Assembly (NCBI GenBank): GCA_028289585.1
Contig: JANQPI010000039.1
Span: 1 to 34,965 of the forward strand
Direction: 5' to 3'
Length of the DNA: 34,965 nt
Source of the DNA: Candidatus Zixiibacteriota bacterium
GTDB lineage: Bacteria; Zixibacteria; MSB-5A5; GN15; FEB-12
Shown here: positions 14,093 to 21,743 of the stretch, piece after piece
How positions within the stretch are numbered: position 1 is the stretch's first letter
How the letters are laid out: each line of letters starts with the position of its first letter
The notes under the pieces: generated by a model
The model's input: the letters and a program-made list of their open reading frames with translations, nothing else
Database searches by the model: none
What the model was told of the DNA's origin: nothing
Program-made: the position numbers and the translations under genes

Positions 14093-14451
14093 GTCAAATG
14101 CTCTTTAAGCCAAATCAACATCTCGACTTTGCGGGCGTCGATATCCGACACGGCAACGACTTCATAACGCTGCCCGGTCGAGCTATCTAGCAAGAATGCG
14201 TCCGGCTTTACGTTGTCCCGGGCGTCGGCATAACTCCGGATTCGGGCAACGTGCGTTGCTTCTGAATGCACTTGCTGATTTGTGAAATACTCACGGCCGG
14301 CCACGCTTTCGAGATTGGCGAACGTCGGCGGCAAGACTTGTTCAAACTTCGTCGGGTCTCGCTCCCCCGAATCCAACCGGTCCGTTGTCGACTCCCGCTG
14401 AATCACAACGGGCGTCCGATATCCTCCGGACCGATTCTTGATTTTCGCCAT
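14089..14451 (-). CDS. Phage head closure protein (SPP1 gp16-type)
   Basis: 120 aa. TPVVIQRESTTDRLDSGERDPTKFEQVLPPTFANLESVAGREYFTNQQVHSEATHVARIRSYADARDNVKPDAFLL fits the head-tail joining family of small beta-barrel proteins (Phage_H_T_join): ideal gp16-like length, and W/VxG-(R)E motif at ESVAGRE. Sits between connector and gp10-like genes, as in HK97-like phages. Confidence 0.86.
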   Translation of the reverse strand: MAKIKNRSGGYRTPVVIQRESTTDRLDSGERDPTKFEQVLPPTFANLESVAGREYFTNQQVHSEATHVARIRSYADARDNVKPDAFLLDSSTGQRYEVVAVSDIDARKVEMLIWLKEHLT

Positions 14452-14455
14452 CAGT

Positions 14456-15055
14456 TCAAAGCTTCATGTAGGGCAAGATACGTTCGTCCCGAAAAATGAA
14501 CGTGTCCAAAATCCGTTCCGCAATCCCAATGTTGGCGGCAATCGTTCCGACAACTACATCCTCTCGGTTCGCCCACAAGTCGCCGCAAACCAAAAGAATA
14601 GCTTGCTTGACGTTGGCCGGAACGTCCGAAGCCAACGCACCATATCCGGCCGTGTATTCGACTTGCACGGCTTCCGGGTTGCCCGCTTGAGTCGCCGGCC
14701 ACGATTGCCCGGATTTCAGAGAAATCAACCCGGGCTCCGCATCGTAAGCGACGTGATAAACCGACGAGTCAACCGTTTCCATTGTCCCGCCGGGATCAAT
14801 GTAATTGATTACCGGCGGCGTCGGTGGTAGCAACGGCGGTCGTGGAAGCAAGAAATACAGCGGGAACGCCGGGAGCGACAGTCGCCAAGTTTGTTCCATG
14901 ATTGCCCGCCAGCTTGTTTCTTCCACAATCTGGCGTGCCGCCGTAATGATGGCATCCACTTGCGAATCTTCGTCGGTGTACGTAATTCGCAGATGGGCTT
15001 TAGCTTCGTCCCGTGTGACCGGTTCAAGCGTCGGAGCCGTTTTCAGCTTCAACAT
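14456..15055 (-). CDS. Head-tail connector protein (HK97 gp6 / phiE125 gp8-type)
   Basis: 199 aa from the ATG at 15055 (MLKLKTAPTLEPVTRDEAKAHLRI). The signature is PVTRDEAKAHLRITYTDEDSQVDAIITAARQIVEETSWRAI, followed by beta segments and a C-terminal helix (NVKQAILLVCGDLWANRE). It forms the dodecameric adaptor under the portal. It overlaps the preceding small gene by 32 nt. The long upstream extension to 15178 has the composition of the overlapped gene and is rejected. Confidence 0.85.
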   Translation of the reverse strand: MLKLKTAPTLEPVTRDEAKAHLRITYTDEDSQVDAIITAARQIVEETSWRAIMEQTWRLSLPAFPLYFLLPRPPLLPPTPPVINYIDPGGTMETVDSSVYHVAYDAEPGLISLKSGQSWPATQAGNPEAVQVEYTAGYGALASDVPANVKQAILLVCGDLWANREDVVVGTIAANIGIAERILDTFIFRDERILPYMKL

Positions 15056-15239
15056 CTTTTGTCGCTTTCGGCTTGGGCTTGGCGGCGGTCTCCGGCTTCG
15101 AACGTTTGCCCGGGCCGGGTTCTTTGGCAAAGCCTTTTGCCAACAGCCGCTTGGCTTCGTCGTCCGGAACGTCGACAACTTCGCCGGCCTGACGGGTGCA
15201 ACCGGGTCCGGCCATACTGGTCAGCATTTCGATACGCAT
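15024..15239 (-). CDS. Small head-region protein
   Basis: 71 aa from the ATG at 15239: MRIEMLTSMAGPGCTRQAGEVVDVPDDEAKRLLAKGFA, then a Lys/Pro/Ala-rich tail (GKRSKPETAAKPKPKAT). The first 40 residues match a short beta-helix domain (V.xxxG..yxxGevvdvpdeeA.rLiekG.A) often coded between capsid and connector genes in siphophages. Exact role unknown. Separated from the capsid gene by a strong terminator. Confidence 0.7.
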   Translation of the reverse strand: MRIEMLTSMAGPGCTRQAGEVVDVPDDEAKRLLAKGFAKEPGPGKRSKPETAAKPKPKATKDVEAENGSDA

Positions 15240-15260
15240 CTGTGGAAGTCTCCCCCGGGG

Positions 15261-15307
15261 ATAAGAAAACAAGCGCCGGCCAGCCCCCCTAGAAACCGGC
15301 CGGCGCT
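15261..15307 (-). terminator. Rho-independent terminator after the major capsid gene
   Basis: Perfect 10-bp GC stem (15298-15307 with 15272-15281 on the minus strand), 16-nt loop, then TGTTTTCTTAT. It lies between capsid (15329) and the small head gene, so it should lower downstream neck and tail expression relative to capsid unless read through. Confidence 0.86.
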
Positions 15308-15328
15308 GTCAAGCATCGGGGAGACGCT

Positions 15329-16690
15329 TTACGCCGGGTGAGTCAACGTCCGCAATGCTGCGGCATTGATTGCGTTGGAGTCGTGCCGGCTGAACGCCAC
15401 GAATCCGGTTTGGTCGTTCGCTCGGTACAGTTCCTCAAGCCGGTACAACCGAATCTGGTTGTGGTCCCGGATGACGAATTTCTCCCAAGCGGCGAACATT
15501 GCCGAAACCGCCGAAGCTCCAATGTCGGCCATATCGGCAAACACGGCATACGGGAAACCAGCAATCAACGCCGGCGCTCCGTCTTGGTAGGACGGCTGCC
15601 ACAAATACTGGTTTGTCGTGTCTTTGAGTTTCCGAACCGCCGCAACGGTTTGGTCGTTCATGGCATAGCCGCAACTCGGCAGCGCACGGTAGGCGCTGTC
15701 CAAGTCGTGCTGCAAATCAATCAGTTCATCGGGAGCAATTGCTGCATTGCTTGCCGCCGTGATTCCGCCGCCAGCGGCAGTAACGCAACCGGTTGGTTGA
15801 CTCGAACCCGTTCCGGTCGTGAAATGCTCGGCCGTGATTCGGCCGATGCGTTCACCCAAAAGCGAGCCAACGTGACTCGACATTTCGAACGCCGAATCTT
15901 CCATCAGTTCCGCCGAAACGAGAACCAAGTCCGAAGAATACTTGTAGGCGAGAAATTGCACGACCGCATACGCAATGTCGGTCTGCGTGACGGCGGCATT
16001 TTCGGCCAATAGCCGGCCTTTGTTGCCCGAGTCTGAAACCGTCGGCCAGTCGATTGGGTTGAAGCCGGACGTTTGCCAGACTCGGGAAACTTGCCGGGGA
16101 CCGTTGAAAGCGAGCATTGCCCTTTCGAGTTCGTAGCTGAACCCCTGCGGGACCAAAGCGCCGCCGGCTGAGTCCGGGCTTGTCGCCTGCTGACGGAGTT
16201 CCGCCGTTCGCCGTTCGCCTGTCGACCAAATCGGCGGGCCGGAGAACGAACCCTTGCGCAGATTCACGTCAAGATAAGCGGCCCGGGGATTGAAACGCAA
16301 AGCCTTACAGGCTTGGCTGTGTTCTTCACGCAACTCCATCCCGTTTGCCGAACGGAGCCACGCTTGGAAAGCGAGCGAACGGGTTTCCTCGGTGATTTCC
16401 GGGCCGTCTGTCGGCTCTAGCGTGCCGGGCGTGTTCCGTCCGATACGTGGGTCAGACTGCCGGAGTTCGCTTTGACGGGCTTCCAGCTCGGCCGCTCGGG
16501 CGTCCCGTGCTGCCACGGCTTCGGCTTCGTCGATTTCCGCCGTCAAGCGGTCGTAATCGGCGTTGGCTTCCGTCCAAGCGTTTTCGTTGTCGGCATCCCA
16601 AGTATGACTTGGGTCGTTCGACTTGTCCCGGAGTTCGAGAATTGCCGACGTTGCCGCCGCTCGGGCTTCGTAAAGCTCATTAAGTTTCAT
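15329..16690 (-). CDS. Major capsid protein, HK97 fold
   Basis: 453 aa. Residues 1-75 are a charged coiled-coil delta domain (MKLNELYEARAAATSAILELRDKS ... LTAEIDEAEAVAARDARAAELEARQSEL), normally removed by the prohead protease. The body has the HK97 landmarks ALVPQGFSYELERAML, the E-loop and P-domain, and VLVSAELMEDSAFEMSSHVGSLLGERIGRI. It starts at ATG 16690 (GGAC 8 nt upstream). Flanked by its own putative promoter and leader hairpin upstream and a strong terminator downstream, consistent with high expression. Confidence 0.94.
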   Translation of the reverse strand: MKLNELYEARAAATSAILELRDKSNDPSHTWDADNENAWTEANADYDRLTAEIDEAEAVAARDARAAELEARQSELRQSDPRIGRNTPGTLEPTDGPEITEETRSLAFQAWLRSANGMELREEHSQACKALRFNPRAAYLDVNLRKGSFSGPPIWSTGERRTAELRQQATSPDSAGGALVPQGFSYELERAMLAFNGPRQVSRVWQTSGFNPIDWPTVSDSGNKGRLLAENAAVTQTDIAYAVVQFLAYKYSSDLVLVSAELMEDSAFEMSSHVGSLLGERIGRITAEHFTTGTGSSQPTGCVTAAGGGITAASNAAIAPDELIDLQHDLDSAYRALPSCGYAMNDQTVAAVRKLKDTTNQYLWQPSYQDGAPALIAGFPYAVFADMADIGASAVSAMFAAWEKFVIRDHNQIRLYRLEELYRANDQTGFVAFSRHDSNAINAAALRTLTHPA

Positions 16691-16852
16691 CGTTTCACGT
16701 CCAATTGATTCGGTTCGCCCGGAATCAACCAAACGCAAAACGGTTTGCGGGGTGAATGGCCGGGCATATTTGCCAACACGGCCAGACATTGCACAGCCCC
16801 CGCACAATCAGCCTGTGCGGTTATTCTTCAGAAATCCCGCCCGATAAGTCAA
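16691..16852 (-). promoter_or_regulatory. Capsid leader with promoter and 5' hairpin
   Basis: In an otherwise tightly packed operon, 158 nt separate protease and capsid. On the minus strand TTGACT (16852-16847), an 18-nt spacer and AAGAAT (16828-16823) form a possible sigma70 promoter. A hairpin CCGCAC-9 nt-GTGCGG (16820-16800) would be at the 5' end of that transcript. The structure may stabilise capsid mRNA. An in-frame extension of the capsid ORF through this leader has no good ribosome-binding site. Confidence 0.45.
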
Positions 16853-17502
16853 GACAGACCGAGTTCGACCAGTCTTGCCCGGATGTTCCGCCGGACTCGG
16901 GCGGCGGACCGCTGCCGCCAATCTTCGGCCCATTTGGCGAATTCGGCCTGTACTTCGTCGATACCGAAAGCGGAACGGGTGCCGGCTGTGGTCGACTCAA
17001 ACGCCGGATATGTAACCGGCCCGGTATCGAATAGCTCGACTTCGTTGATTTCCCGGATGTAAACGGTCTGTTCTTCGTCGTTCATTTCCTCCCGCCAAGT
17101 GACGGACCGGGGGAGAAATGCGAACGAAGAACCGGACACGTCCCCACGGTTGACCGCTTCGATTACCCGGTTGGCTAAGTCCGTGTCGGGTGCGTCAATC
17201 TCATAACGTAACCCAACGTCGTCCACGCTCAGCCGCATTGTGCCGGCTGCGGTCCGGCCCAAGATGTTATCAGCGTCGTGATTGAACAACCCCCGCACAT
17301 CGTCCTCTCGGATTGCCCGGTCAAACGCTCCCGGCATGATGCGCTCGACGGTATCCGTCCAGAGTTGATATTGCGTCCCTTGGTCGTGCTCCCGAAAGTA
17401 CACGGCTCCGTAGCCGGCCAATGTTCGGGAGTCGCCGTCTTCACTGCGAACGGCAACCCGCAATTGCCCCAAATTCGGGGAAGCTAACAAACGGCGTTCC
17501 AT
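16849..17502 (-). CDS. Prohead protease (HK97 gp4-like, S78 family)
   Basis: 217 aa. TLAGYGAVYFREHDQG ... ERIMPGAFDRAI..DDVRGLFNHDADNILGRTAAGTMRL is the family pattern, with catalytic His75 in FNHD and the serine motif GDVSGSSFAF near 120-129. The C-terminus is a basic helix that probably targets it into the prohead. It cleaves the capsid delta domain. Located between portal and capsid, as usual. Confidence 0.93.
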   Translation of the reverse strand: MERRLLASPNLGQLRVAVRSEDGDSRTLAGYGAVYFREHDQGTQYQLWTDTVERIMPGAFDRAIREDDVRGLFNHDADNILGRTAAGTMRLSVDDVGLRYEIDAPDTDLANRVIEAVNRGDVSGSSFAFLPRSVTWREEMNDEEQTVYIREINEVELFDTGPVTYPAFESTTAGTRSAFGIDEVQAEFAKWAEDWRQRSAARVRRNIRARLVELGLS

Positions 17503-17505
17503 TGT

Positions 17506-19071
17506 TCAGACTCCGTTGAAACCGGCCGGCAATTCGGCCTGCAATCGTTCGATGCAATCCCGGACGGATTGCGAAAATTCTTCCCGAGTCGCCGTGCTGT
17601 AGACTTCGTCAAGCGCCGCCCGCACGGCTTCTAACACGTCATCGGCTAACGCCTCTGGCAACGCAACCCGGGCCAATGGGCGGTTACGCTTCTCGAACAA
17701 CTCAAGCCAACGAGCGAACCGCTTCGGATTCTGTTCGGCTTCGTCGATTGCATAACCGCCAATTGTTCGAACAATCTCCCCGATTGCCCGTTCTGTCTGT
17801 GTTTGATCTTCGCTTCCCTCGGGTGCCATATTCAGCGGATCGATAAACGTATCACCGCCGGGCACGGGGGCTAGTTTCCATTCGTGACGGACTTCGTTGC
17901 GGGTTTTCCAAGGTGCGCCGCCCAACGCCGTCTTGCTGTGCTCGGTCCGCATCTTGAGATTGGAGCGGACTAGTTCCTCCCGGCGGAATGAAATCGAATG
18001 CGTACCGGTTCGAATTTGCGGTTCCGTCAATAGCTTGACTTCTAATTCCGCTTCGGCCGAGCAAGCGTGAAATTCAATCGACTCATCCCGGAACGCTTGG
18101 TTCTCCTCCTCCAACGAAGCGAACGCCGTCCGGCCTTCGCCGCCAATCTTATGCACGGGTGAACCAGTCCAGTTGGCGGCAGACTTCAAGTCGAATTCCC
18201 GTGACTCGGTCAACTGCGATTCACGGGCCGAGTTCGATAGCGTCTCAACCTTGCCGTCATTCTCGACAAGCAACGGCTTATGAGCGGATAGCAAACCCTC
18301 CCGGCATTCGTTCCAAGACGCTTTCAAACGGCCGTATTGTTTGTCTGTCAGCCGGCCCGGGATTTGAACGGCCAAGCTTGGGGTTGCCGAGTTGTCAAAG
18401 TACCGGCTGGCAAATTGTTCGCCGGCCAAGCCTAGCCCGATTGAGTCACGGCCAAGCCCGACAACGTCGTAACCGGTTAGCCCGTCAAAGCCCAAATTCT
18501 TGAAATGCAAGACATTCTCGACGGGCAAGTTGATTGTTTCGTATTGCGTGTTGGCCGTGCTGGTGTCACCGATGACAACCGAATAATACAGCGTGCCGTC
18601 AGACGTTCGACGCAAGACAACGTTCGACGGCAAGAGCGGCCACAACTCGGCCGGCCGGCCGGCTTCGTCTCGACGGATGAAAGCGAACCCGTTGCCCCAC
18701 AAAATGACGTGCGCAAACAGCGTTTGAAAGAACGTCAACGCCGTCATTTCTGTATTGGGCCGATGCCGCAAGAGATACCAAGCGGGATGCGTTCGGTCTG
18801 CAATCTCTTGCCCATCTTCGATGCGATAGACAACGCACGGTAGCCGGCTGATTGTGTTGGCAATAACCGAAACGCCACGATAGATTGCCGAATACGTCAA
18901 CGCCGTTCTGTGGTTGACTTGGACGCCGCTAGATGCCGTCGAACCCCTCCCGCCGGATTGCTCGACCATAAACGCCGCATCGTTCCCAACCGCTCGCATT
19001 GTGGTCCCGGCGGGCTTTGCTTCGGACGGCTGGAGACGGGACAACGTATTGCCGTTGTGGTCTAGAATCAT
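17506..19071 (-). CDS. Portal protein (HK97 family)
   Basis: 521 aa. Landmarks: RTALTYSAIYRGVSVIANTISRLPCVVYR, HPAWYLLRHRPNTEMTALTFFQTLFAHVILWGNGFAFIRRD, RPAELWPLLPSNVV, and the C-terminal stem with FRREELVRSNLKMRTEHSKTAL..G..TRNEVR. Normal length. Dodecameric DNA channel at the capsid vertex. Overlaps TerL by ATGA. Confidence 0.94.
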   Translation of the reverse strand: MILDHNGNTLSRLQPSEAKPAGTTMRAVGNDAAFMVEQSGGRGSTASSGVQVNHRTALTYSAIYRGVSVIANTISRLPCVVYRIEDGQEIADRTHPAWYLLRHRPNTEMTALTFFQTLFAHVILWGNGFAFIRRDEAGRPAELWPLLPSNVVLRRTSDGTLYYSVVIGDTSTANTQYETINLPVENVLHFKNLGFDGLTGYDVVGLGRDSIGLGLAGEQFASRYFDNSATPSLAVQIPGRLTDKQYGRLKASWNECREGLLSAHKPLLVENDGKVETLSNSARESQLTESREFDLKSAANWTGSPVHKIGGEGRTAFASLEEENQAFRDESIEFHACSAEAELEVKLLTEPQIRTGTHSISFRREELVRSNLKMRTEHSKTALGGAPWKTRNEVRHEWKLAPVPGGDTFIDPLNMAPEGSEDQTQTERAIGEIVRTIGGYAIDEAEQNPKRFARWLELFEKRNRPLARVALPEALADDVLEAVRAALDEVYSTATREEFSQSVRDCIERLQAELPAGFNGV

Positions 19072-20672
19072 AGCGTCCGAAATCCCACTTCTTGTTCAAC
19101 CCGTTCGGCCAGCATGGCACAACCAAGCGCCATAATCAGCGAAACAACGCCGTCGATTTTGTCCGCCGACTTTTCCTTGTCGGGCCGAATGTTTCCGCTT
19201 ACGTCCACTTTTGCGGCAACGTTTCCAATCATCCACGACATTACCGGGTTCCCGTCGTGGTGGATCTTCCCCGATACAATCAGTTCCTCAAGTTTCTTTG
19301 ACGGAGCGGCGAAGTTGCCGACCGTTTGCCGAAACTGCGTCAACCGGTCCGCTTCGAACCCGTCCGCCGCCAAGTCTTGGACGAACGATACGGCCGGCCC
19401 CCACGGATCGTATGCCATCTCTTGGATTGTCTGGCGTTCGTTTTCCTCAAGAGTTCTCCGGCGAATCGTAGCATAATCCGTGACATTCCCGGGAGTCGTT
19501 TCGATGAACCCCTGGGTCGCCCAGTTCTGCAACTGCGTCCGGTCGTTCTTCCCACGTTCGTCGAACGGTTCGGCCGGAATCCAAAATCGGGGCTCTACCC
19601 AGAAGTGCCCGCCGTCCAATTCCCACAACGAAACAAGCGAGTTCACATCCCGGGTTGATGCCAAGTCGAGACCGCAGTACCGGGGGTATGTCTCCAAGTC
19701 CTCGGGGCGTTGCTCCCGGGCGCCGGCGTTCCATTCTCGGACTTTCAGCCAACGGATTGACTGCTGAACCCATTGGTTCAAGTGCAACATTCGGAAGCTG
19801 TTTTCCAATCCGGCCGAACGCTTAGCCCGCTCGCATTGTTCTTCAAGATATTCGAACGATACGGATACGCCCAAGTTTGGATTGGCCTTCGCCCATACGG
19901 CCGGGTCTGTCCAATCGTCGTCATCGTCGGCCCCGTAGAGAACGGCATAAAAGTAATCGTCCACAACGTCGCCGGCCAAGATTCGTTCCGAATACTGGTG
20001 GAGTTCCCAGCAGATTGACGAACGGTTGTGGCCGGCCGTGCTGATGCCAAGCGTCAACGGTTGCCGTCGGGCGCCCGTGCCGGTCTGCATGATATCCCAC
20101 AAGTCACGGTCGGATTGGTTGTGGATTTCATCAAACAGAATCCCGCTCGGGTTGTAGCCGTGACTAGCTTCCTTTGAAGCGGCAACCGCCCGATAGAAGC
20201 TTCCGTCTAGCGGCAACTCGATACGTTTTTTGCTGCTGAGAAACTTCGCCTGTACTGCGTATTCCTCCCGGTTCCGAATCATCAGACAAGCCGGGTCGAA
20301 CACAAGTGACGCTTGTTGAATGTCGCCGGCGATGCTGTAGACTTCGGCGCCCGGTTCATCATCCTCGAACAACAAATACAGAGCGATAGCCGCTGCCAAC
20401 GTTGACTTCCCGTTCTTCCGGGGGACTTCAACGTAAGCGATTCGGTAGCGGCGGGAGTCGTCCGCACGACGCTTCCAACCGAACAAATCTTCGACGATAC
20501 GACGCTGCCACGGTTCAAGCTTGAACGCTCGGCCGGCAACCGCTCCTTTGGCGTGCCGAAGTTTGAGAATGAACACAACCGCTTTTTTCGCCGCCGCTTC
20601 GTCGAAATAGAAACGGTCGCAATCAACCCGCTCGGGCGAGAATGGGAATTGCGTTTCGGCTTCGGCAATCAT
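19068..20672 (-). CDS. Terminase large subunit (HK97-type)
   Basis: 534 aa from the ATG at 20672, which overlaps the preceding stop (the frame extends to 20774 without need). ATPase: Walker A VPRKNGKST (about 83-91), Walker B GILFDEIHNQ (about 177-186). Nuclease: CGLDLASTRD, MAYDPWGPA, and the C-terminal SADKIDGVVSLIMALG (last acidic residue). DNA packaging motor. No recognisable small terminase lies next to it. Confidence 0.95.
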   Translation of the reverse strand: MIAEAETQFPFSPERVDCDRFYFDEAAAKKAVVFILKLRHAKGAVAGRAFKLEPWQRRIVEDLFGWKRRADDSRRYRIAYVEVPRKNGKSTLAAAIALYLLFEDDEPGAEVYSIAGDIQQASLVFDPACLMIRNREEYAVQAKFLSSKKRIELPLDGSFYRAVAASKEASHGYNPSGILFDEIHNQSDRDLWDIMQTGTGARRQPLTLGISTAGHNRSSICWELHQYSERILAGDVVDDYFYAVLYGADDDDDWTDPAVWAKANPNLGVSVSFEYLEEQCERAKRSAGLENSFRMLHLNQWVQQSIRWLKVREWNAGAREQRPEDLETYPRYCGLDLASTRDVNSLVSLWELDGGHFWVEPRFWIPAEPFDERGKNDRTQLQNWATQGFIETTPGNVTDYATIRRRTLEENERQTIQEMAYDPWGPAVSFVQDLAADGFEADRLTQFRQTVGNFAAPSKKLEELIVSGKIHHDGNPVMSWMIGNVAAKVDVSGNIRPDKEKSADKIDGVVSLIMALGCAMLAERVEQEVGFRTL

Positions 20673-20941
20673 GCTCGCTTCCACTCGTAACTCATCCCGT
20701 CCGCACGTTCGGTGAAGTAACAACGATACAGCGGCGCTATCGCAGTTTCCGGGACTTCGTCGAATTCCGGGCATTGCAGAAAGATATCAACGCAATCAAC
20801 GTCCGGGATATATTGCCAGCCGTCCAACACAAACTGCCATTCGCAACGCTTGCAGAATGAACAGATAACGGAATCGCTCAGTTCCTCGGAACGATAACCA
20901 ATCAACTCCACCGATACACGGACTCGGCCACGCTGTCGCAT
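20669..20941 (-). CDS. Small cysteine-containing protein upstream of terminase
   Basis: 90 aa, MRQRGRVRVSVELIGYRSEELSDSVICSFCKRCEWQFVLDGWQYIPDVDCVDIFLQCPEF. It has a CSFCKRC knuckle and two later Cys, suggesting metal binding. The ATG follows GGGGAGACTGAA, with the preceding stop inside. It ends by ATGA overlap with TerL. A small terminase is usually found here, but this is short and has no clear helix-turn-helix, so the role stays open. Confidence 0.6.
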   Translation of the reverse strand: MRQRGRVRVSVELIGYRSEELSDSVICSFCKRCEWQFVLDGWQYIPDVDCVDIFLQCPEFDEVPETAIAPLYRCYFTERADGMSYEWKRA

Positions 20942-20942
20942 T

Positions 20943-21161
20943 TCAGTCTCCCCGACAATCAGAGCAATAGATAAGCCCGCCCGGGTGGTCGCATTGGCAA
21001 TGCGTCCCGCACGTCAAACAACCCTTGCAACGCTCCGGACGCTCCCGAACGTGAATCATCCAATATGAGCCGGCCACAATCGCAAACGACAACGCCAGCA
21101 ACACGAGAATTGCTAGCACGTCATCCTGAGTCCACCACCAACGGCGACGGTTCCACGGCAT
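20943..21161 (-). CDS. Small membrane protein with cysteine cluster
   Basis: 72 aa from ATG 21161 (GGGTGA upstream); TTG at 21173 is an alternative. N-terminal PWNRRRWWWTQDD is positive and aromatic, then one transmembrane helix (VLAILVLLALSFAIVAGSYWMI), then a cytoplasmic or periplasmic Cys cluster CKGCLTCGTHCQC ... CSDC. It follows another membrane microprotein. Possible lysis or envelope role; no family recognised. Confidence 0.62.
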   Translation of the reverse strand: MPWNRRRWWWTQDDVLAILVLLALSFAIVAGSYWMIHVRERPERCKGCLTCGTHCQCDHPGGLIYCSDCRGD

Positions 21162-21165
21162 CGTA

Positions 21166-21339
21166 TCACCCAATCAGAATCAACAGCCAAGATACGACCG
21201 CTCCGGCGGCAAGCGACACAACCGGACTCGGCAACCGAAACGTTGCACGTCGGCCCCCACGTGCAACGGTTGGGCTTGACTTGCAACGACACAAACTTCC
21301 ATGCCAATCGGCGTTAGTTTGGTGAAACTTTGCTGCCAT
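21166..21339 (-). CDS. 57-aa single-pass membrane protein
   Basis: Open frame from ATG 21339 to TGA 21166: MAAKFHQTNADWHGSLCRCK, a basic linker, then RLPSPVVSLAAGAVVSWLLILIG as a C-terminal membrane helix. The stop is 4 nt before the next ATG (21161). No strong Shine-Dalgarno. It fills most of what would otherwise be a 325-nt gap in the operon. The C-terminal anchor and adjacency to another membrane protein make a holin/antiholin or spanin-like pair conceivable, but that is a guess. Confidence 0.48.
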   Translation of the reverse strand: MAAKFHQTNADWHGSLCRCKSSPTVARGGRRATFRLPSPVVSLAAGAVVSWLLILIG

Positions 21340-21486
21340 AACTTGGTGCGTCGACGTAAGTTGTTAACTGGTAACGGCTTGTGCGGCTATTAAAAAATAA
21401 GCGGGTGACGGGTGGTCCTTAGCAACCGGGTTCCCTACGATTCCGACTCCCCCTATCCCCTTGCACCCCAACGGCTTACGCAATCG
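21340..21486 (-). other. Intergenic gap, no gene seen
   Basis: 147 nt with T-rich stretches on the minus strand (TTATTTTTTAAT near 21391-21402) and CGGCTT/AAGCCG flanking 21496-21475. This may be a weak terminator for the 21487 gene or a promoter for the terminase group, but no consensus-quality element is evident. Confidence 0.35.
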
Positions 21487-21738
21487 CTAAAAAAGCCGCA
21501 AAATTGGCTTGTTTTCGGGTGATTTCTCCCCAATCTGGTCATTCCCGGCAGCCAGAATACCGGGTTCCCCGTTTTCCGCTTCGGATTCCGCAACATTTTT
21601 TCCGCTCCCGAACAAATCGTTGAACAACTCGGCTTCCCGATGCCATTGGGGAATAGCCGGCTCGCACGTTCCGCCGCACATCGCACAACGCCACTCATCC
21701 CCGTTGCGGGCTCGGTATCGGCATCCACATTGGCACAT
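21487..21738 (-). CDS. Zinc-ribbon-like small protein
   Basis: 83 aa: MCQCGCRYRARNGDEWRCAMCGGTCEPAIP gives a CxCxC ... CxxCxxxC zinc-binding module, followed by an acidic helix (QWHREAELFNDLFGSG) and a Gly/Glu/Asn-rich tail. Starts 5 nt after the previous stop. Could be a packaging accessory because of its position upstream of TerL. No family recognised. The overlapping 91-aa frame (21453-21728) lacks this structure and is rejected. Confidence 0.58.
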   Translation of the reverse strand: MCQCGCRYRARNGDEWRCAMCGGTCEPAIPQWHREAELFNDLFGSGKNVAESEAENGEPGILAAGNDQIGEKSPENKPILRLF

Positions 21739-21743
21739 TGCGT

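Noticed and set aside
16691-16807. N-terminally extended capsid protein
   Set aside because: The extension lies over the promoter-like leader and has no good start signal. HK97 delta domains begin like MKLNELYEAR.
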